A DNA stretch of 64,000 nucleotides, from positions 1 through 64,000 of the IMG/VR virus record IMGVR_UViG_3300008120_006169. The stretch is one strand, 5' to 3'. The notes under the pieces were generated by a model. It saw only the letters and a program-made list of their open reading frames with translations. It had not been told where the DNA came from and ran no database searches. The position numbers and the translations under genes are program-made. Positions 14,219 through 21,195 of this stretch are shown here, one piece after another (the stretch's first letter is position 1; each line of letters begins with the position of its first letter). Source of the stretch: a virus.

Positions 14219-14806
14219 ATGTCAAATCTAGTGCCAATTGTTATCGAAAACACTTCCCGAGGCGAACGCAGTTACGACCTTTACAGCCGCTTGCTCAAAG
14301 ATCGTGTGATCATGCTGGACGGAGAAGTCACCCAACACACAGCCAGCTTGATCTGTGCGCAGTTATTGTTTTTGGAAAGTGACAACCCCGACAAAGCCAT
14401 CAGCTTGTACATCAACTCACCCGGCGGATCAGTCACAGCAGGTATGGCCATTTACGATACCATGAACTTTATCAAGCCCAAAATTCACACTATTGTGATG
14501 GGGCAGGCTGCCAGCATGGGCTCGTTGTTGGCCGCTGCTGGCGACAAGGGCAATCGCTACATCCTGCCCAATGCACGCCACATGATCCATCAACCCCTGG
14601 GCGGCGCATCGGGTCAGGCCACAGACGTGGAAATTCAAGCTCGAGAACTATTGCGTTGGAAAACTGTGTTGACTGATATCTATGTCAAACACACTGGCAA
14701 ACCCCACAAACAACTCAAAGCTGATATGGAACGTGACAATTTCATGACTGCTGGCGAAGCAGTTGAATATGGCCTTGCTGATAAAATATTAATCAAACGA
14801 GATTAA
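14219..14806 (+). CDS. clpP: ATP-dependent Clp protease proteolytic subunit ClpP
   Basis: 195 residues, canonical ClpP length. N-terminal [21 protein letters not shown] is the standard axial region, with [18 protein letters not shown], Ser99 in GQAASMG and His124 in MIHQPLGG. It assembles into the 14-subunit chamber and would work with a host ClpX or ClpA. Start chosen at ATG 14219 behind AGGAGACCCC. The stop converges with a small minus-strand gene by 4 bases. Host-like sequence suggests acquisition from a bacterium, or exchange with host subunits to redirect proteolysis. Confidence 0.95.
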   Translation: MSNLVPIVIENTSRGERSYDLYSRLLKDRVIMLDGEVTQHTASLICAQLLFLESDNPDKAISLYINSPGGSVTAGMAIYDTMNFIKPKIHTIVMGQAASMGSLLAAAGDKGNRYILPNARHMIHQPLGGASGQATDVEIQARELLRWKTVLTDIYVKHTGKPHKQLKADMERDNFMTAGEAVEYGLADKILIKRD

Positions 14807-14907
14807 TAGTACCAGGTACGACTGGCGCGGCTCATTCTGTACTCATGCACAGTGTCGCCCCAGGCTACCAACAGTTCAAACACACGATTAAAAAATTTAG
14901 CAATCAT
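14803..14907 (-). CDS. Small protein (34 aa) coupled to the upstream gene
   Basis: ATG of an ATGA overlap with the gene at 14904-15071, with AAAGGA eight bases before it. The product of 34 residues starts [13 protein letters not shown] (amphipathic helix) and ends with aromatic residues. Unknown function; too short for homology by eye. Confidence 0.55.
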   Translation of the reverse strand: MIAKFFNRVFELLVAWGDTVHEYRMSRASRTWYY

Positions 14908-15071
14908 AAAAATCCTTTAAATTCTTGGCTGAACTCTTTTTGGAATCGTTCAACATCAAATACGTCACATGGACGTCTGCCGGCAATGTATGCTTCCAAT
15001 CGGGATTGGTAGCCCGAGCCTGGAAACATCTCGGCCAAGCGTTCTACTAATTTTTGCATTAGTTCTGACAT
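14904..15071 (-). CDS. Small helical protein, DUF3563-like
   Basis: 55 residues behind a strong AAGGAGAAAACC site; upstream in-frame codons to 15098 are leader. The core SRLEAYIAGRRPCDVFDVERF resembles the DUF3563 pattern of YLA..D..DLE in proteobacterial and phage proteins. Late-type promoter 17 bases upstream. Function unknown. Confidence 0.65.
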   Translation of the reverse strand: MSELMQKLVERLAEMFPGSGYQSRLEAYIAGRRPCDVFDVERFQKEFSQEFKGFL

Positions 15072-15088
15072 GGTTTTCTCCTTCTCAG

Positions 15089-15096
15089 TATTTACC
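15089..15096 (-). promoter_or_regulatory. Late-type promoter GGTAAATA
   Basis: Minus-strand GGTAAATA located 17 bases before the ATG at 15071. Confidence 0.45.
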
Positions 15097-15135
15097 ACTA
15101 GTACTAATGGTTTCTACTAATATATAACGGCCTGG

Positions 15136-15164
15136 TTGACCAATAATTCCCAATTTGCTATAAT
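15136..15164 (+). promoter_or_regulatory. Early-type promoter TTGACC-17-TATAAT
   Basis: TTGACC (15136-15141), 17 bases, TGC-TATAAT (15159-15164); leader with AAAAGGAG before ATG 15195. Confidence 0.85.
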
Positions 15165-15194
15165 TTGGGCATACAGACACAAAAGGAGCTGGCA

Positions 15195-15401
15195 ATGGGT
15201 TACAAAGTCTTTGAAGTTGACAACATGCGCGAAAAATACAGTGCTCGTGCCGGGCTAGAAGGCCCGTTCAACTTCTCAGGCAGAGTGTTGTATTATGACA
15301 ACAAAGAGGGTGCCTACTATGACCCCCGTACTGACTTCTACGTGAGTCAGGCGGAAATGGATGCGCTCAACCAGCAATTTTACGAAATCCTCAAAAAGTA
15401 G
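15195..15401 (+). CDS. Small conserved phage protein (68 aa)
   Basis: 68 residues from the ATG behind AAGGAG; the frame upstream runs into the promoter. Tyr- and Asp-rich (VLYYDNKEGAYYDPRTDFY). Its last codons and TAG stop lie inside the stem of the terminator. Function unknown; single-gene early unit. Confidence 0.75.
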   Translation: MGYKVFEVDNMREKYSARAGLEGPFNFSGRVLYYDNKEGAYYDPRTDFYVSQAEMDALNQQFYEILKK

Positions 15402-15423
15402 TACTACAAAAGTACTACTTTTT
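15393..15423 (+). terminator. 13-bp perfect-stem terminator containing the stop codon
   Basis: A 13-bp perfect stem (15393-15405 with 15411-15423) with loop ACAAA ends in TTTTT. The TAG stop at 15399-15401 is inside the 5' arm, and the next -35 box begins 2 bases after the stem. Confidence 0.9.
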
Positions 15424-15425
15424 GG

Positions 15426-15454
15426 TTGACCAATAATGCCCAAACTGCTATAAT
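15426..15454 (+). promoter_or_regulatory. Early-type promoter TTGACC-17-TATAAT, leaderless
   Basis: TTGACC (15426-15431), 17 bases, TGC-TATAAT (15449-15454); ATG at 15461 is only six bases on. Confidence 0.85.
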
Positions 15455-15460
15455 TAAGGT

Positions 15461-15694
15461 ATGAAATTAGATACTAACGAAATTTTGCAGTGGGCAGGTG
15501 CCGTGTTTATTGTAGCAGGGCACAGCCTCAACGCTATCGGGCCCGCGGCCTATCCCTACAATATCCTTACATTTTTTATAGGAACCATACTGTTTCTGAT
15601 ATGGTGCATCCGTGTTGCAAATAAACCACAGATGTTTGTGAATCTTGTAAGTGTAGCAATTGGACTTACGGGGCTTGTGAAAGCATTCGGTTGA
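15461..15694 (+). CDS. Small three-helix membrane protein, predicted leaderless mRNA
   Basis: 77 residues with three hydrophobic segments (about 10-28, 33-50, 55-75), inner-membrane topology. There is no room for a ribosome site between the -10 and the ATG. The stop TGA (15692-15694) sits in the next -35 box. Function unknown. Confidence 0.75.
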   Translation: MKLDTNEILQWAGAVFIVAGHSLNAIGPAAYPYNILTFFIGTILFLIWCIRVANKPQMFVNLVSVAIGLTGLVKAFG

Positions 15695-15719
15695 CCAATA
15701 ATGCCCGATTTGCTATAAT
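15691..15719 (+). promoter_or_regulatory. Early-type promoter TTGACC-17-TATAAT
   Basis: TTGACC (15691-15696), 17 bases, TGC-TATAAT (15714-15719); AAAAGGAG leader before ATG 15750. Upstream stop codon inside the -35 box. Confidence 0.85.
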
Positions 15720-15749
15720 ATAGCATAGTTTAACAAAAAGGAGCCCAAA

Positions 15750-16028
15750 ATGTCATACGTAATTGTCGCAAAAGGTACAGGTCTTATTGTTACAGACGGT
15801 CCTATTAAAAACCGTGCATACAAAACTTTTGGTGCCGCCCATGCCACTCGCACTCGTCTTTGCAATAAAGCAGGTTGGTCAGTGAATGATTTGAGCATTG
15901 TTGCTCGTGACACTTATGTTGCACCCAAGATCACTGTTCGCAATTTGATGTCAGGTAAGCCTGTAGAAATTGACGCAGACACTCCATGGTGTTGCAACCC
16001 TGCCAGCGAAACTTACTGGAGCATGTGA
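15750..16028 (+). CDS. Conserved phage protein of unknown function (92 aa)
   Basis: 92 residues behind AAAAGGAGCCCAAA. N-terminal beta-rich part (SYVIVAKGTGLIVTDG), then a basic helix (THATRTRL-like) and an acidic end with PWCCNPASETYWSM. First gene of a run of six short genes linked by overlaps to 17009. Confidence 0.75.
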   Translation: MSYVIVAKGTGLIVTDGPIKNRAYKTFGAAHATRTRLCNKAGWSVNDLSIVARDTYVAPKITVRNLMSGKPVEIDADTPWCCNPASETYWSM

Positions 16029-16029
16029 T

Positions 16030-16173
16030 ATGAAAGTTATCTATAACAGCGTTTTGGCAGGTTGGTTTATTGTGCGCGGCGCACACCAAACACCCATTAG
16101 TGGTAGATTTGAAACCAAAGAAGCCGCACTGGCCCATCTTCGCAAACGCAACCCTTTCCACACCGGACTCTAA
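16030..16173 (+). CDS. Small protein (47 aa)
   Basis: Starts one base after the upstream stop. MKVIYNSVLAGWFIVRG and FETKEAALAHLRKR look like a small alpha/beta fold. Ribosomes would reinitiate from the previous gene. Function unknown. Confidence 0.65.
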   Translation: MKVIYNSVLAGWFIVRGAHQTPISGRFETKEAALAHLRKRNPFHTGL

Positions 16174-16176
16174 ATA

Positions 16177-16293
16177 ATGACACTCTACACCATCCGCTGG
16201 ACACAGCCCTACACTGCCTGGGAACCCTTGGAGTTCGCCATCACAGACTTGAGCGCGGCGCAGGAAGTGTTGTCAAGGATCATGGCAAAATGA
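16177..16293 (+). CDS. Small protein (38 aa)
   Basis: ATG 16177 opens 38 codons ending in the ATGA overlap with the next gene. Trp-rich N-terminus (YTIRWTQPYTAWEP) then a helix (LSAAQEVLSRI). Supported by tight packing only. Confidence 0.55.
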   Translation: MTLYTIRWTQPYTAWEPLEFAITDLSAAQEVLSRIMAK

Positions 16294-16442
16294 AAGAACA
16301 ATTACTAGCCCTTGCTTACAAGCAGGAAGATGAAGTGTTTGGCTCTAGTGAGCGTGACGAGTTTAATTGCTTGATTGAATTGATTGAAGACGGCACCATT
16401 GATACCTTTGAAGAACTTTCCAAGTATGGAGTTGAAGAATGA
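16290..16442 (+). CDS. Small acidic helical protein (50 aa)
   Basis: ATGA overlaps on both sides fix the frame. Acidic, helical (CLIELIEDGTIDTFEELSKYG). Function unknown. Confidence 0.6.
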   Translation: MKEQLLALAYKQEDEVFGSSERDEFNCLIELIEDGTIDTFEELSKYGVEE

Positions 16443-16662
16443 CAAAATACGTACACATCGTTTATGTCCACCCCGTGGAACTTGGTGAACCCAACCTGTA
16501 CAAGGGGAAGAGTTTAACACCCGTGAAGATGCACTCATGTGGGCGGGATTCTACAACCAGCACCGTGATAACTGGAACATAAATGGTTGGCTTGAGAACG
16601 GCAACGGATTCGAGGCTGTCTACTACGGCAAGGTCAACGATGCAACAGGAGAATTGGTATGA
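16439..16662 (+). pseudogene. Gene split by a -1 frameshift at CAAGGGG
   Basis: The first frame from ATG 16439 reads MTKYVHIVYVHPVELGEPNLYKG, then continues into a 24-codon tail without phage-like character. A different frame without its own start continues from 16504 as EEFNTREDALMWAGFYNQHRDN to GELV, ending at 16660-16662 with an ATGA overlap to the next gene. Joining them at CAAGGGG (16501-16507) with a -1 shift gives a coherent 74-residue protein. It may be a sequencing error, a decayed gene or a programmed frameshift. Confidence 0.65.
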
Positions 16663-17009
16663 AATGGTTTGCCGAAACAACTGACTACCGGGATGCCATC
16701 AAGAACGGCGTTTACCTGTTGGATGACTCCAAGAGCAAGATGTATGCTTTCCGCAGTCCAGTGACCAACAGCATCAAAGTGTTTCGGAATCCCATCCGCA
16801 TGGACATGCGTGGGCGCAAGTTCATGGTGAATCCTGTGCAGTTTCCAACCCAAGTGGCTGAACCCGAGCCCGAAGGTCGCGTGATTGAAGTGCAGGGCAG
16901 CCGGGGAGATGTTTACAAATTGACTGAAATCAACGGCAACTGGTCTTGCACATGTTCAGGGTTCAAATTCCGTGGTGAATGTAAACATGTGAAAGAACTG
17001 CGCAGTTAA
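16659..17009 (+). CDS. SWIM zinc-finger protein
   Basis: 116 residues. The C-terminus holds the SWIM pattern CxCxnCxH: CTCSGFKFRGECKHV (about residues 99-113). The N-terminal part is beta-rich. SWIM fingers bind DNA or proteins; here the partner is unknown. Last gene of the cluster, followed by a terminator. Confidence 0.8.
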   Translation: MKWFAETTDYRDAIKNGVYLLDDSKSKMYAFRSPVTNSIKVFRNPIRMDMRGRKFMVNPVQFPTQVAEPEPEGRVIEVQGSRGDVYKLTEINGNWSCTCSGFKFRGECKHVKELRS

Positions 17010-17027
17010 TGACCAAACCCCACCATA

Positions 17028-17056
17028 ATCTGGCCTAAACGGGCCAGATCTCTTTT
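17028..17056 (+). terminator. Intrinsic terminator
   Basis: 8-bp stem ATCTGGCC/GGCCAGAT with loop TAAACG, followed by CTCTTTT. Confidence 0.8.
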
Positions 17057-17061
17057 GCTTC

Positions 17062-17101
17062 CTTAAATATTTGTCCGCAAGCCTTCGAGGCTTGTTTTTT
17101 T
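17062..17101 (+). promoter_or_regulatory. Late-type element followed by a terminator-like hairpin directly before a ribosome site
   Basis: CTTAAATA (17062-17069) is followed by stem CAAGCC/GGCTTG with loop TTCGA (17078-17094) and seven T, then AAGGAG and the ATG at 17116. The hairpin is either a terminator or, if transcription starts near 17075, a 5' cap hairpin that stabilises the mRNA. Confidence 0.5.
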
Positions 17102-17115
17102 AAGGAGTCTATTTT

Positions 17116-17346
17116 ATGGACAATGTGTTATCTAAGGCCAATGGCCTATTGGTCGGTATCATCGATATCGGCATCAAGCTGATTGCCGCTGGCGTGGTTC
17201 TGCAAATCCTTTTTGGTGCCGCAGTTCCGTTCTTGGCAATCGATGTGACCGCAAGTCTTATCAAATTCGTGGGTGCTTTAGGCTCTCAAGGTTTGGTTGG
17301 TTTGGTGGCATTGGCAGTGATCTATTGGTCCTTCAACAAGAAGTAA
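17116..17346 (+). CDS. Small two-helix membrane protein
   Basis: 76 residues behind AAGGAG. Two long hydrophobic stretches (about 11-43 and 48-72) with Gly-rich turns and a lysine end. Resembles short membrane proteins of T4-like aquatic phages; holin or virion membrane component are possible, unproven. Confidence 0.75.
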   Translation: MDNVLSKANGLLVGIIDIGIKLIAAGVVLQILFGAAVPFLAIDVTASLIKFVGALGSQGLVGLVALAVIYWSFNKK

Positions 17347-17364
17347 ACTCCGATAGCGCAAACT

Positions 17365-17394
17365 AAAAAGCCCCTTGCGGGGCTTTTCTTTTTT
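17365..17394 (+). terminator. Bidirectional terminator
   Basis: Stem AAAAGCCCC/GGGGCTTTT with loop TTGC and T runs on the plus strand; the A run gives T on the minus strand for the converging gene. Confidence 0.85.
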
Positions 17395-17620
17395 ACGCTT
17401 GGTCTATAAACTTCTTGAGTTCTTCTGCCTTGCTGATAATGTCCGTTGTGGACGGAAAGTCTGGCATGGTTGGGAACGGTAAGTGTTCACGGTTTGCGTC
17501 GGTCAACTTGGAATGATATTCATTGGTAAGTTCACTGCGTTTTTCGTAAATTGGCGCCTGGAGGATTTCCTTGGCCAAGGTAAGAAGTTCGAGACGGATC
17601 TCGTAAGGTGTTTTGCTCAT
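17393..17620 (-). CDS. Conserved phage protein (75 aa)
   Basis: 75 residues behind AGGAGAAAAAC. Helical N-terminus (TPYEIRLELLTLAKEIL) and C-terminus (IISKAEELKKFIDQA) joined by a Pro-rich loop. The N-terminal motif recurs in T4-like phages as I recall; function unknown. Confidence 0.75.
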   Translation of the reverse strand: MSKTPYEIRLELLTLAKEILQAPIYEKRSELTNEYHSKLTDANREHLPFPTMPDFPSTTDIISKAEELKKFIDQA

Positions 17621-17692
17621 GTTTTTCTCCTGTGTAATGTGTGTGTGATCAAGCCCCGCCCCTTGCAGGACAAGATTGCTACACGAGCAAAA

Positions 17693-18124
17693 TTACTTAT
17701 AGATGTAATTAACGGTGGTAGAATTTTCTCGCAGTTCTCGAGCACCATTCTTCAGGTGAAATTTTCGAGCCATTTCGGTCTTTGGACTTAGAGTCACATA
17801 AGTTTCAATGCCCGGAAACTCTGATTCAATGCTTTTAGTAGCTTCCAAGATCAATGTACGACCCGCGCCAGCAGTGTATGACCAAATAGTGTAAAATACC
17901 GCAGTTGTGGCACTCCCGACCAAGTCAACCATGTCGTCTACTGCGGCTGGAATGCTTTCCAAAAACTTCACACACACCACGGCCGCAGGTTGGTCATCCT
18001 GTTTCCAAACGTAAATTCTAGAGTTTGAATTCACACGATCACTGGCTGGAATTTCAGGACGCACTGGGTCATCTTTGATCAATGTGATCAAACCGTCATC
18101 GGGTGTTGTTATGGTATGCAACAT
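17693..18124 (-). CDS. GNAT-family N-acetyltransferase
   Basis: 143 residues. Acetyl-CoA-binding region around TAGAGRTLILEATKSIES (about 85-102) matches GNAT motif A, and the C-terminal SPKTEMARKFHLKNGARELREN is the typical last helix and strand. Start at ATG 18124 behind AGAGAG; GTG 18130 is an alternative. Would transfer an acetyl group from acetyl-CoA to an unknown amine. Late-type promoter 26 bases upstream. Confidence 0.75.
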   Translation of the reverse strand: MLHTITTPDDGLITLIKDDPVRPEIPASDRVNSNSRIYVWKQDDQPAAVVCVKFLESIPAAVDDMVDLVGSATTAVFYTIWSYTAGAGRTLILEATKSIESEFPGIETYVTLSPKTEMARKFHLKNGARELRENSTTVNYIYK

Positions 18125-18150
18125 AGTCACGCTCTCTTATGTTATAAGCC

Positions 18151-18158
18151 TATTTATA
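18151..18158 (-). promoter_or_regulatory. Late-type promoter TATAAATA
   Basis: Perfect T4-type late element on the minus strand, 26 bases before ATG 18124. Confidence 0.55.
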
Positions 18159-18182
18159 TCTTTGTATGTTAAACTAAAATGA

Positions 18183-18208
18183 CAAAGCCCGCCGAAGCGG
18201 GCTTTTTG
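18183..18208. terminator. Intrinsic terminator
   Basis: Stem AAAGCCCGC/GCGGGCTTT with loop CGAA and a T run; it lies downstream of the minus-strand gene ending at 18217, and can act in both directions. Confidence 0.8.
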
Positions 18209-18216
18209 GCAAAATC

Positions 18217-18435
18217 TTATGAAGTTACTTCACGAAACTTTTCCATGGCCCTGAGCCTTGCAATCCACAGTCTAACTGCCACATGGTCTGAAACTTCTTC
18301 ATCGTTGTCTGAGTCTTGTACCATTCTGGGTCTTGAATACCCACGGTGCAGACCAAATTCGCCATAATCAATTACTTCAGAATCATCTAGCAGATTGGGA
18401 TCAATGAGAACTAGGTGGGGCCTACGAACCAGGAT
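18217..18435 (-). CDS. Open frame without a standard start, in frame behind a TGA
   Basis: 72 sense codons follow the TGA of the alanine-rich gene in the same frame, with no ATG, GTG or TTG before residue 45. The product looks like a real protein: LIDPNLLDDSEVIDYGEFGLHRGY, then RPRMVQDSDNDEEVSDHVAVRLWIARLRAMEKFREV. Translation may begin at ATT (18406) or CTG, by TGA read-through, or the start was lost. Family not recognised. Confidence 0.5.
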   Translation of the reverse strand: MLVRRPHLVLIDPNLLDDSEVIDYGEFGLHRGYSRPRMVQDSDNDEEVSDHVAVRLWIARLRAMEKFREVTS

Positions 18436-18639
18436 TCACTTCTTGGCGTCGGCTTTCTTTTCATCTTTCTTGGCAGCTGGTGCAGGAGCGGCAGCAGGAG
18501 CGGCAGCAGGAGCGGCAGCAGGTGCCTTGGCTTCAACCTTGTCAGCAGGCTTTTTGGCTTCTTCTTTTTTGGCAGCAGGTGCCTGGGCAAAAGCGGTAAC
18601 TGCAACGGCAGCGGCAATGAGAGCGATCAATTGTTTCAT
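18436..18639 (-). CDS. Exported alanine/lysine/proline-rich protein
   Basis: 67 residues from ATG 18639 behind AAGGAGATACC. A signal peptide (about 1-19, ends FAQA) is followed by low-complexity AP and K repeats (three AAAP units, AAKKDEKKADAKK). Probably periplasmic or surface linked. Encoded by a 12-base GC-rich tandem repeat at 18488-18530, which may vary in number. Confidence 0.7.
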   Translation of the reverse strand: MKQLIALIAAAVAVTAFAQAPAAKKEEAKKPADKVEAKAPAAAPAAAPAAAPAPAAKKDEKKADAKK

Positions 18640-18779
18640 GGTATCTCCTTGAGTTAGAAACTTGTAGACCAAGACCTTCCTGGCTACACATATATAACGC
18701 GGCAGCCTGGCAAAGGGTTTACTGAGTTTGGGCATGTTGCCAATCTAAAATACTTTGGCAAATGACTTGCCAAACTGTG

Positions 18780-18808
18780 TTGCATTTACAACAAGGATCC
18801 TATATAAT
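18780..18808 (+). promoter_or_regulatory. Sigma70-type promoter TTGCAT-17-TATAAT
   Basis: TTGCAT (18780-18785), 17 bases, TATAAT (18803-18808). Leader of about 35 bases with TAGGAG before ATG 18851. Confidence 0.7.
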
Positions 18809-18850
18809 AGTGAAATGCTGACGCAACAGCTACACTTATAGGAGATAAAA

Positions 18851-19117
18851 ATGCGTATTAGTGAAACCACCAAAACCTTTAAATTGTTCACCGCCTTGCA
18901 AAATGGCGAAGCAATTACCCCTGCTGCCGCTGAAAAGCGATTTGGCATCAAGAACATGAGTGCTGAAGTCAGCCGTGTTCGTCAAGCCGGCTTTGCCGTG
19001 TATGCCAACAGCCGTAAAGCCGGCAATGGCCTGCAAGTTACCGAGTACGTGATTGGCAAGCCTTCACGCAAGTTGGTAGCCGCTGGTTACAAAGCAATGG
19101 CTCTTGGTTTGGCCTAA
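18851..19117 (+). CDS. Winged-helix/HTH-like DNA-binding protein
   Basis: 88 residues. ETTKTFKLFTALQNGEAITPAAAEKRFG then NMSAEVSRVRQAGFAVY fits helix-turn-helix followed by a recognition helix and a wing (VTEYVIG). Short regulators of this kind occur in many phages. It has its own promoter and terminator; a role in early gene control is inferred. Confidence 0.7.
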   Translation: MRISETTKTFKLFTALQNGEAITPAAAEKRFGIKNMSAEVSRVRQAGFAVYANSRKAGNGLQVTEYVIGKPSRKLVAAGYKAMALGLA

Positions 19118-19155
19118 ACCAAACTCGCTGTCCAAATCCCACTGGACACACTGAC

Positions 19156-19185
19156 AAAAGCCCTACTTACGGTAGGGCTTTTTCT
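19156..19185 (+). terminator. Intrinsic terminator
   Basis: 11-bp stem AAAAGCCCTAC/GTAGGGCTTTT with loop TTACG. Same GCCCTAC core as the terminators at 9402 and 26857. Confidence 0.9.
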
Positions 19186-19199
19186 TGACTGAAATTGAC

Positions 19200-19610
19200 A
19201 TGGACCGTGTGAATGGTGAGCCGTATTTGGAACGCTACTATGTGTTTCTCAAGGATCGAAAACGATTCCCATTCAATGTGTTTGTACACAAGTTTCTAAA
19301 GTCAGATCCAGACGATGTGCATGATCATCCATGGCCCTATGCCACCTTGATCCTCAAAGGTGGATACTGGGAATGGCGCCCACAGTTTGATGAGAATGGT
19401 ATGAAGATCAACGAAGTGGCTCGTTGGTGTGGTGCGGGCAGTTTTAGATGTGCAGGTGCCAATACCTATCACAGAGTTGAATTGGATCCGGCGGTAGAAT
19501 GTTGGACCTTGTTCATGCCCGGTATCAAGCAAAGAGACTGGGGCTTCTTGGTTCGTAATCAATGGGTGCAGTGGGAACAATATTTGGCAAACAGAAAGGC
19601 TGGCGTATGA
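19200..19610 (+). CDS. Cupin-fold protein
   Basis: 136 residues from ATG 19200 (TTG 19185 is an alternative; no clear ribosome site). Cupin motif 1 is seen as HDHPWPYATLILKGGYWEW (about 44-62), and motif 2 as GSFRCAGANTYHRVEL. The His residues could bind a metal. Substrate unknown. Overlaps the next gene by ATGA. Confidence 0.7.
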   Translation: MDRVNGEPYLERYYVFLKDRKRFPFNVFVHKFLKSDPDDVHDHPWPYATLILKGGYWEWRPQFDENGMKINEVARWCGAGSFRCAGANTYHRVELDPAVECWTLFMPGIKQRDWGFLVRNQWVQWEQYLANRKAGV

Positions 19611-19921
19611 TTAGGTACATTTGGAGTTTTATCATGAAGTGGGGTTGGGATTTCAACCGTGATCTCCGCGATGGCAACGTGCCAGTAGACACTGTGCGTG
19701 GAAGCAAAGTATCTCGACTGCTAAGAGGATCCGATGATATAGACAGTGAGCAAGGACTCAACATCACAGTGCGCAACGCCATGGGCGGCAAGATCATTAC
19801 ATTCCGCACTTATGATCACAAGACTGATCGCCACACGCACAGACTGTATGTGATTCACGACGAACTGGACTTTGAGCGTGAATTGGGCAAGATGATCACC
19901 CTAGAATCCATGCGAGGCTGA
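19607..19921 (+). CDS. Conserved phage protein (104 aa)
   Basis: 104 residues. Short hydrophobic N-terminus (IRYIWSFIMKWGW), then DFNRDLRDGNVPVDTVRG and a beta-rich region with HKTDRHTHRLYVIHDELDF. Coupled to the cupin gene by ATGA. Function unknown. Confidence 0.7.
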   Translation: MIRYIWSFIMKWGWDFNRDLRDGNVPVDTVRGSKVSRLLRGSDDIDSEQGLNITVRNAMGGKIITFRTYDHKTDRHTHRLYVIHDELDFERELGKMITLESMRG

Positions 19922-19934
19922 AAGTAAATATACT

Positions 19935-20342
19935 ATGGAAATTGCTGAATTTTTAATGTGGTTGGGCGAAGTGGCAATGGTAACGGCCCTGGTCATTATG
20001 GCATTCAACTTGTTGGTGTTTTGGATAGCCCGACGAATTGAGGCTCGAATTGAAGCCCGAATGGCGGAAGAACTGGGTGACATTGCCCAGGACCTTGAAG
20101 AGGAAAAGCTAATTGCACTCACAGTAGAGGTTGACGGAGATCAATTTTTGTGCTACAATGCACAGACCATGGTGTTTGTGTGTCAGGGTCGGGACTTGGA
20201 AGAAATACGCGAACGGTTCCGTGAACGGTTCCCCAGCAAAAGTGCCGCAATTTACAATGGTGATGAGTCAGCCCTAACAGTGCTCAAAAAGCAATTGAAA
20301 GAAATGAATGAAAATAGCAGTAGCGTCGGATCTGCATCTTGA
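19935..20342 (+). CDS. Membrane-anchored protein with coiled coil
   Basis: 135 residues: membrane helix at about 13-33, then RRIEARIEARMAEELGDIAQDLEEE (charged coiled coil) and a C-terminal domain with FLCYNAQTMVFVCQGRDLEEI. The gene end overlaps the phosphoesterase start by 35 bases. Function unknown. Confidence 0.7.
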   Translation: MEIAEFLMWLGEVAMVTALVIMAFNLLVFWIARRIEARIEARMAEELGDIAQDLEEEKLIALTVEVDGDQFLCYNAQTMVFVCQGRDLEEIRERFRERFPSKSAAIYNGDESALTVLKKQLKEMNENSSSVGSAS

Positions 20343-21195
20343 ATTTGGAGACTTGTATTTTGACAACAAGGACCATGCTGATGTGTTGATCCTGTCAGGC
20401 GACATTTGTGTTGCGGCTGATATTAGCCGCCCGGACCCGCATGGCATTTTGGAAAGTGCTAGAAGCAATAGAATTGTGGATTTTTTCAAACGTTGTTCGT
20501 TTCAGTTTCCGCATGTGATTTATATCTTGGGCAACCACGAACACTACCATGGAGACTTTGCTACCACTTACAACAAGATCAAGAGCATGTTGGAGTCAAA
20601 CATGCTGAGTAATGTTTACCTGTTGGACAATGAAATCAAACAGATTGATGATGTCACTTTCATTGGTGGCACCTTGTGGACAGACATGAATAAAGAAGAT
20701 CCCACCACACTGTATCACATGAAGAGCATGATGAATGACTTCCGCTGTGTAACCAACAGCAACAGAGTTGTCAACTACAAAACCTACGAGCAGATCAACG
20801 GTGTGGACAATAGAGAACGACCTGTATTCCGTGAGCGTGTGGGCAAGTTTTCGCCTGAGGATGCTGTGGATGAATTTAAAAAGTTTACCAGTTATATTCA
20901 GCAAATTGTCGAAGGCAAGTTTGATCAAAAGTTTGTGGTGGCAGGACATCATGCACCCAGCAGGATGTCAACTCATGCGCGGTATGCAGATGATGCCGTC
21001 ATGAATGGTGGCTACTCCAGCAGTCTAGATGACTACATCATCGATCATCCACAGATCAAACTGTGGACACATGGGCACACACATCACGACTTTGACTACC
21101 GGATTGGGTCAACCCGTGTGGTGTGCAATCCCAGAGGCTATATTAACTATGAGGAATCAGCAGACAGATGGCAACTGATCACAGTAGATATCTAA
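20308..21195 (+). CDS. Calcineurin-like metallophosphoesterase
   Basis: 295 residues with all five metal-binding blocks: SDLHLE (8-13), SGDIC, GNHEHYH, AGHHAPS and THGHTHHDFDYR. It would hydrolyse a phosphoester with two metal ions in the cytoplasm; substrates for phage relatives range from nucleotides to proteins. Start at ATG 20308 inside the upstream gene. Overlaps the next gene by 28 bases. Confidence 0.9.
   Translation: MKIAVASDLHLEFGDLYFDNKDHADVLILSGDICVAADISRPDPHGILESARSNRIVDFFKRCSFQFPHVIYILGNHEHYHGDFATTYNKIKSMLESNMLSNVYLLDNEIKQIDDVTFIGGTLWTDMNKEDPTTLYHMKSMMNDFRCVTNSNRVVNYKTYEQINGVDNRERPVFRERVGKFSPEDAVDEFKKFTSYIQQIVEGKFDQKFVVAGHHAPSRMSTHARYADDAVMNGGYSSSLDDYIIDHPQIKLWTHGHTHHDFDYRIGSTRVVCNPRGYINYEESADRWQLITVDI

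Noticed and set aside
16169-16176. TCTAAATA before the gene at 16177 as a promoter
   Set aside because: It directly abuts the start codon and contains the previous stop, so it is probably chance.
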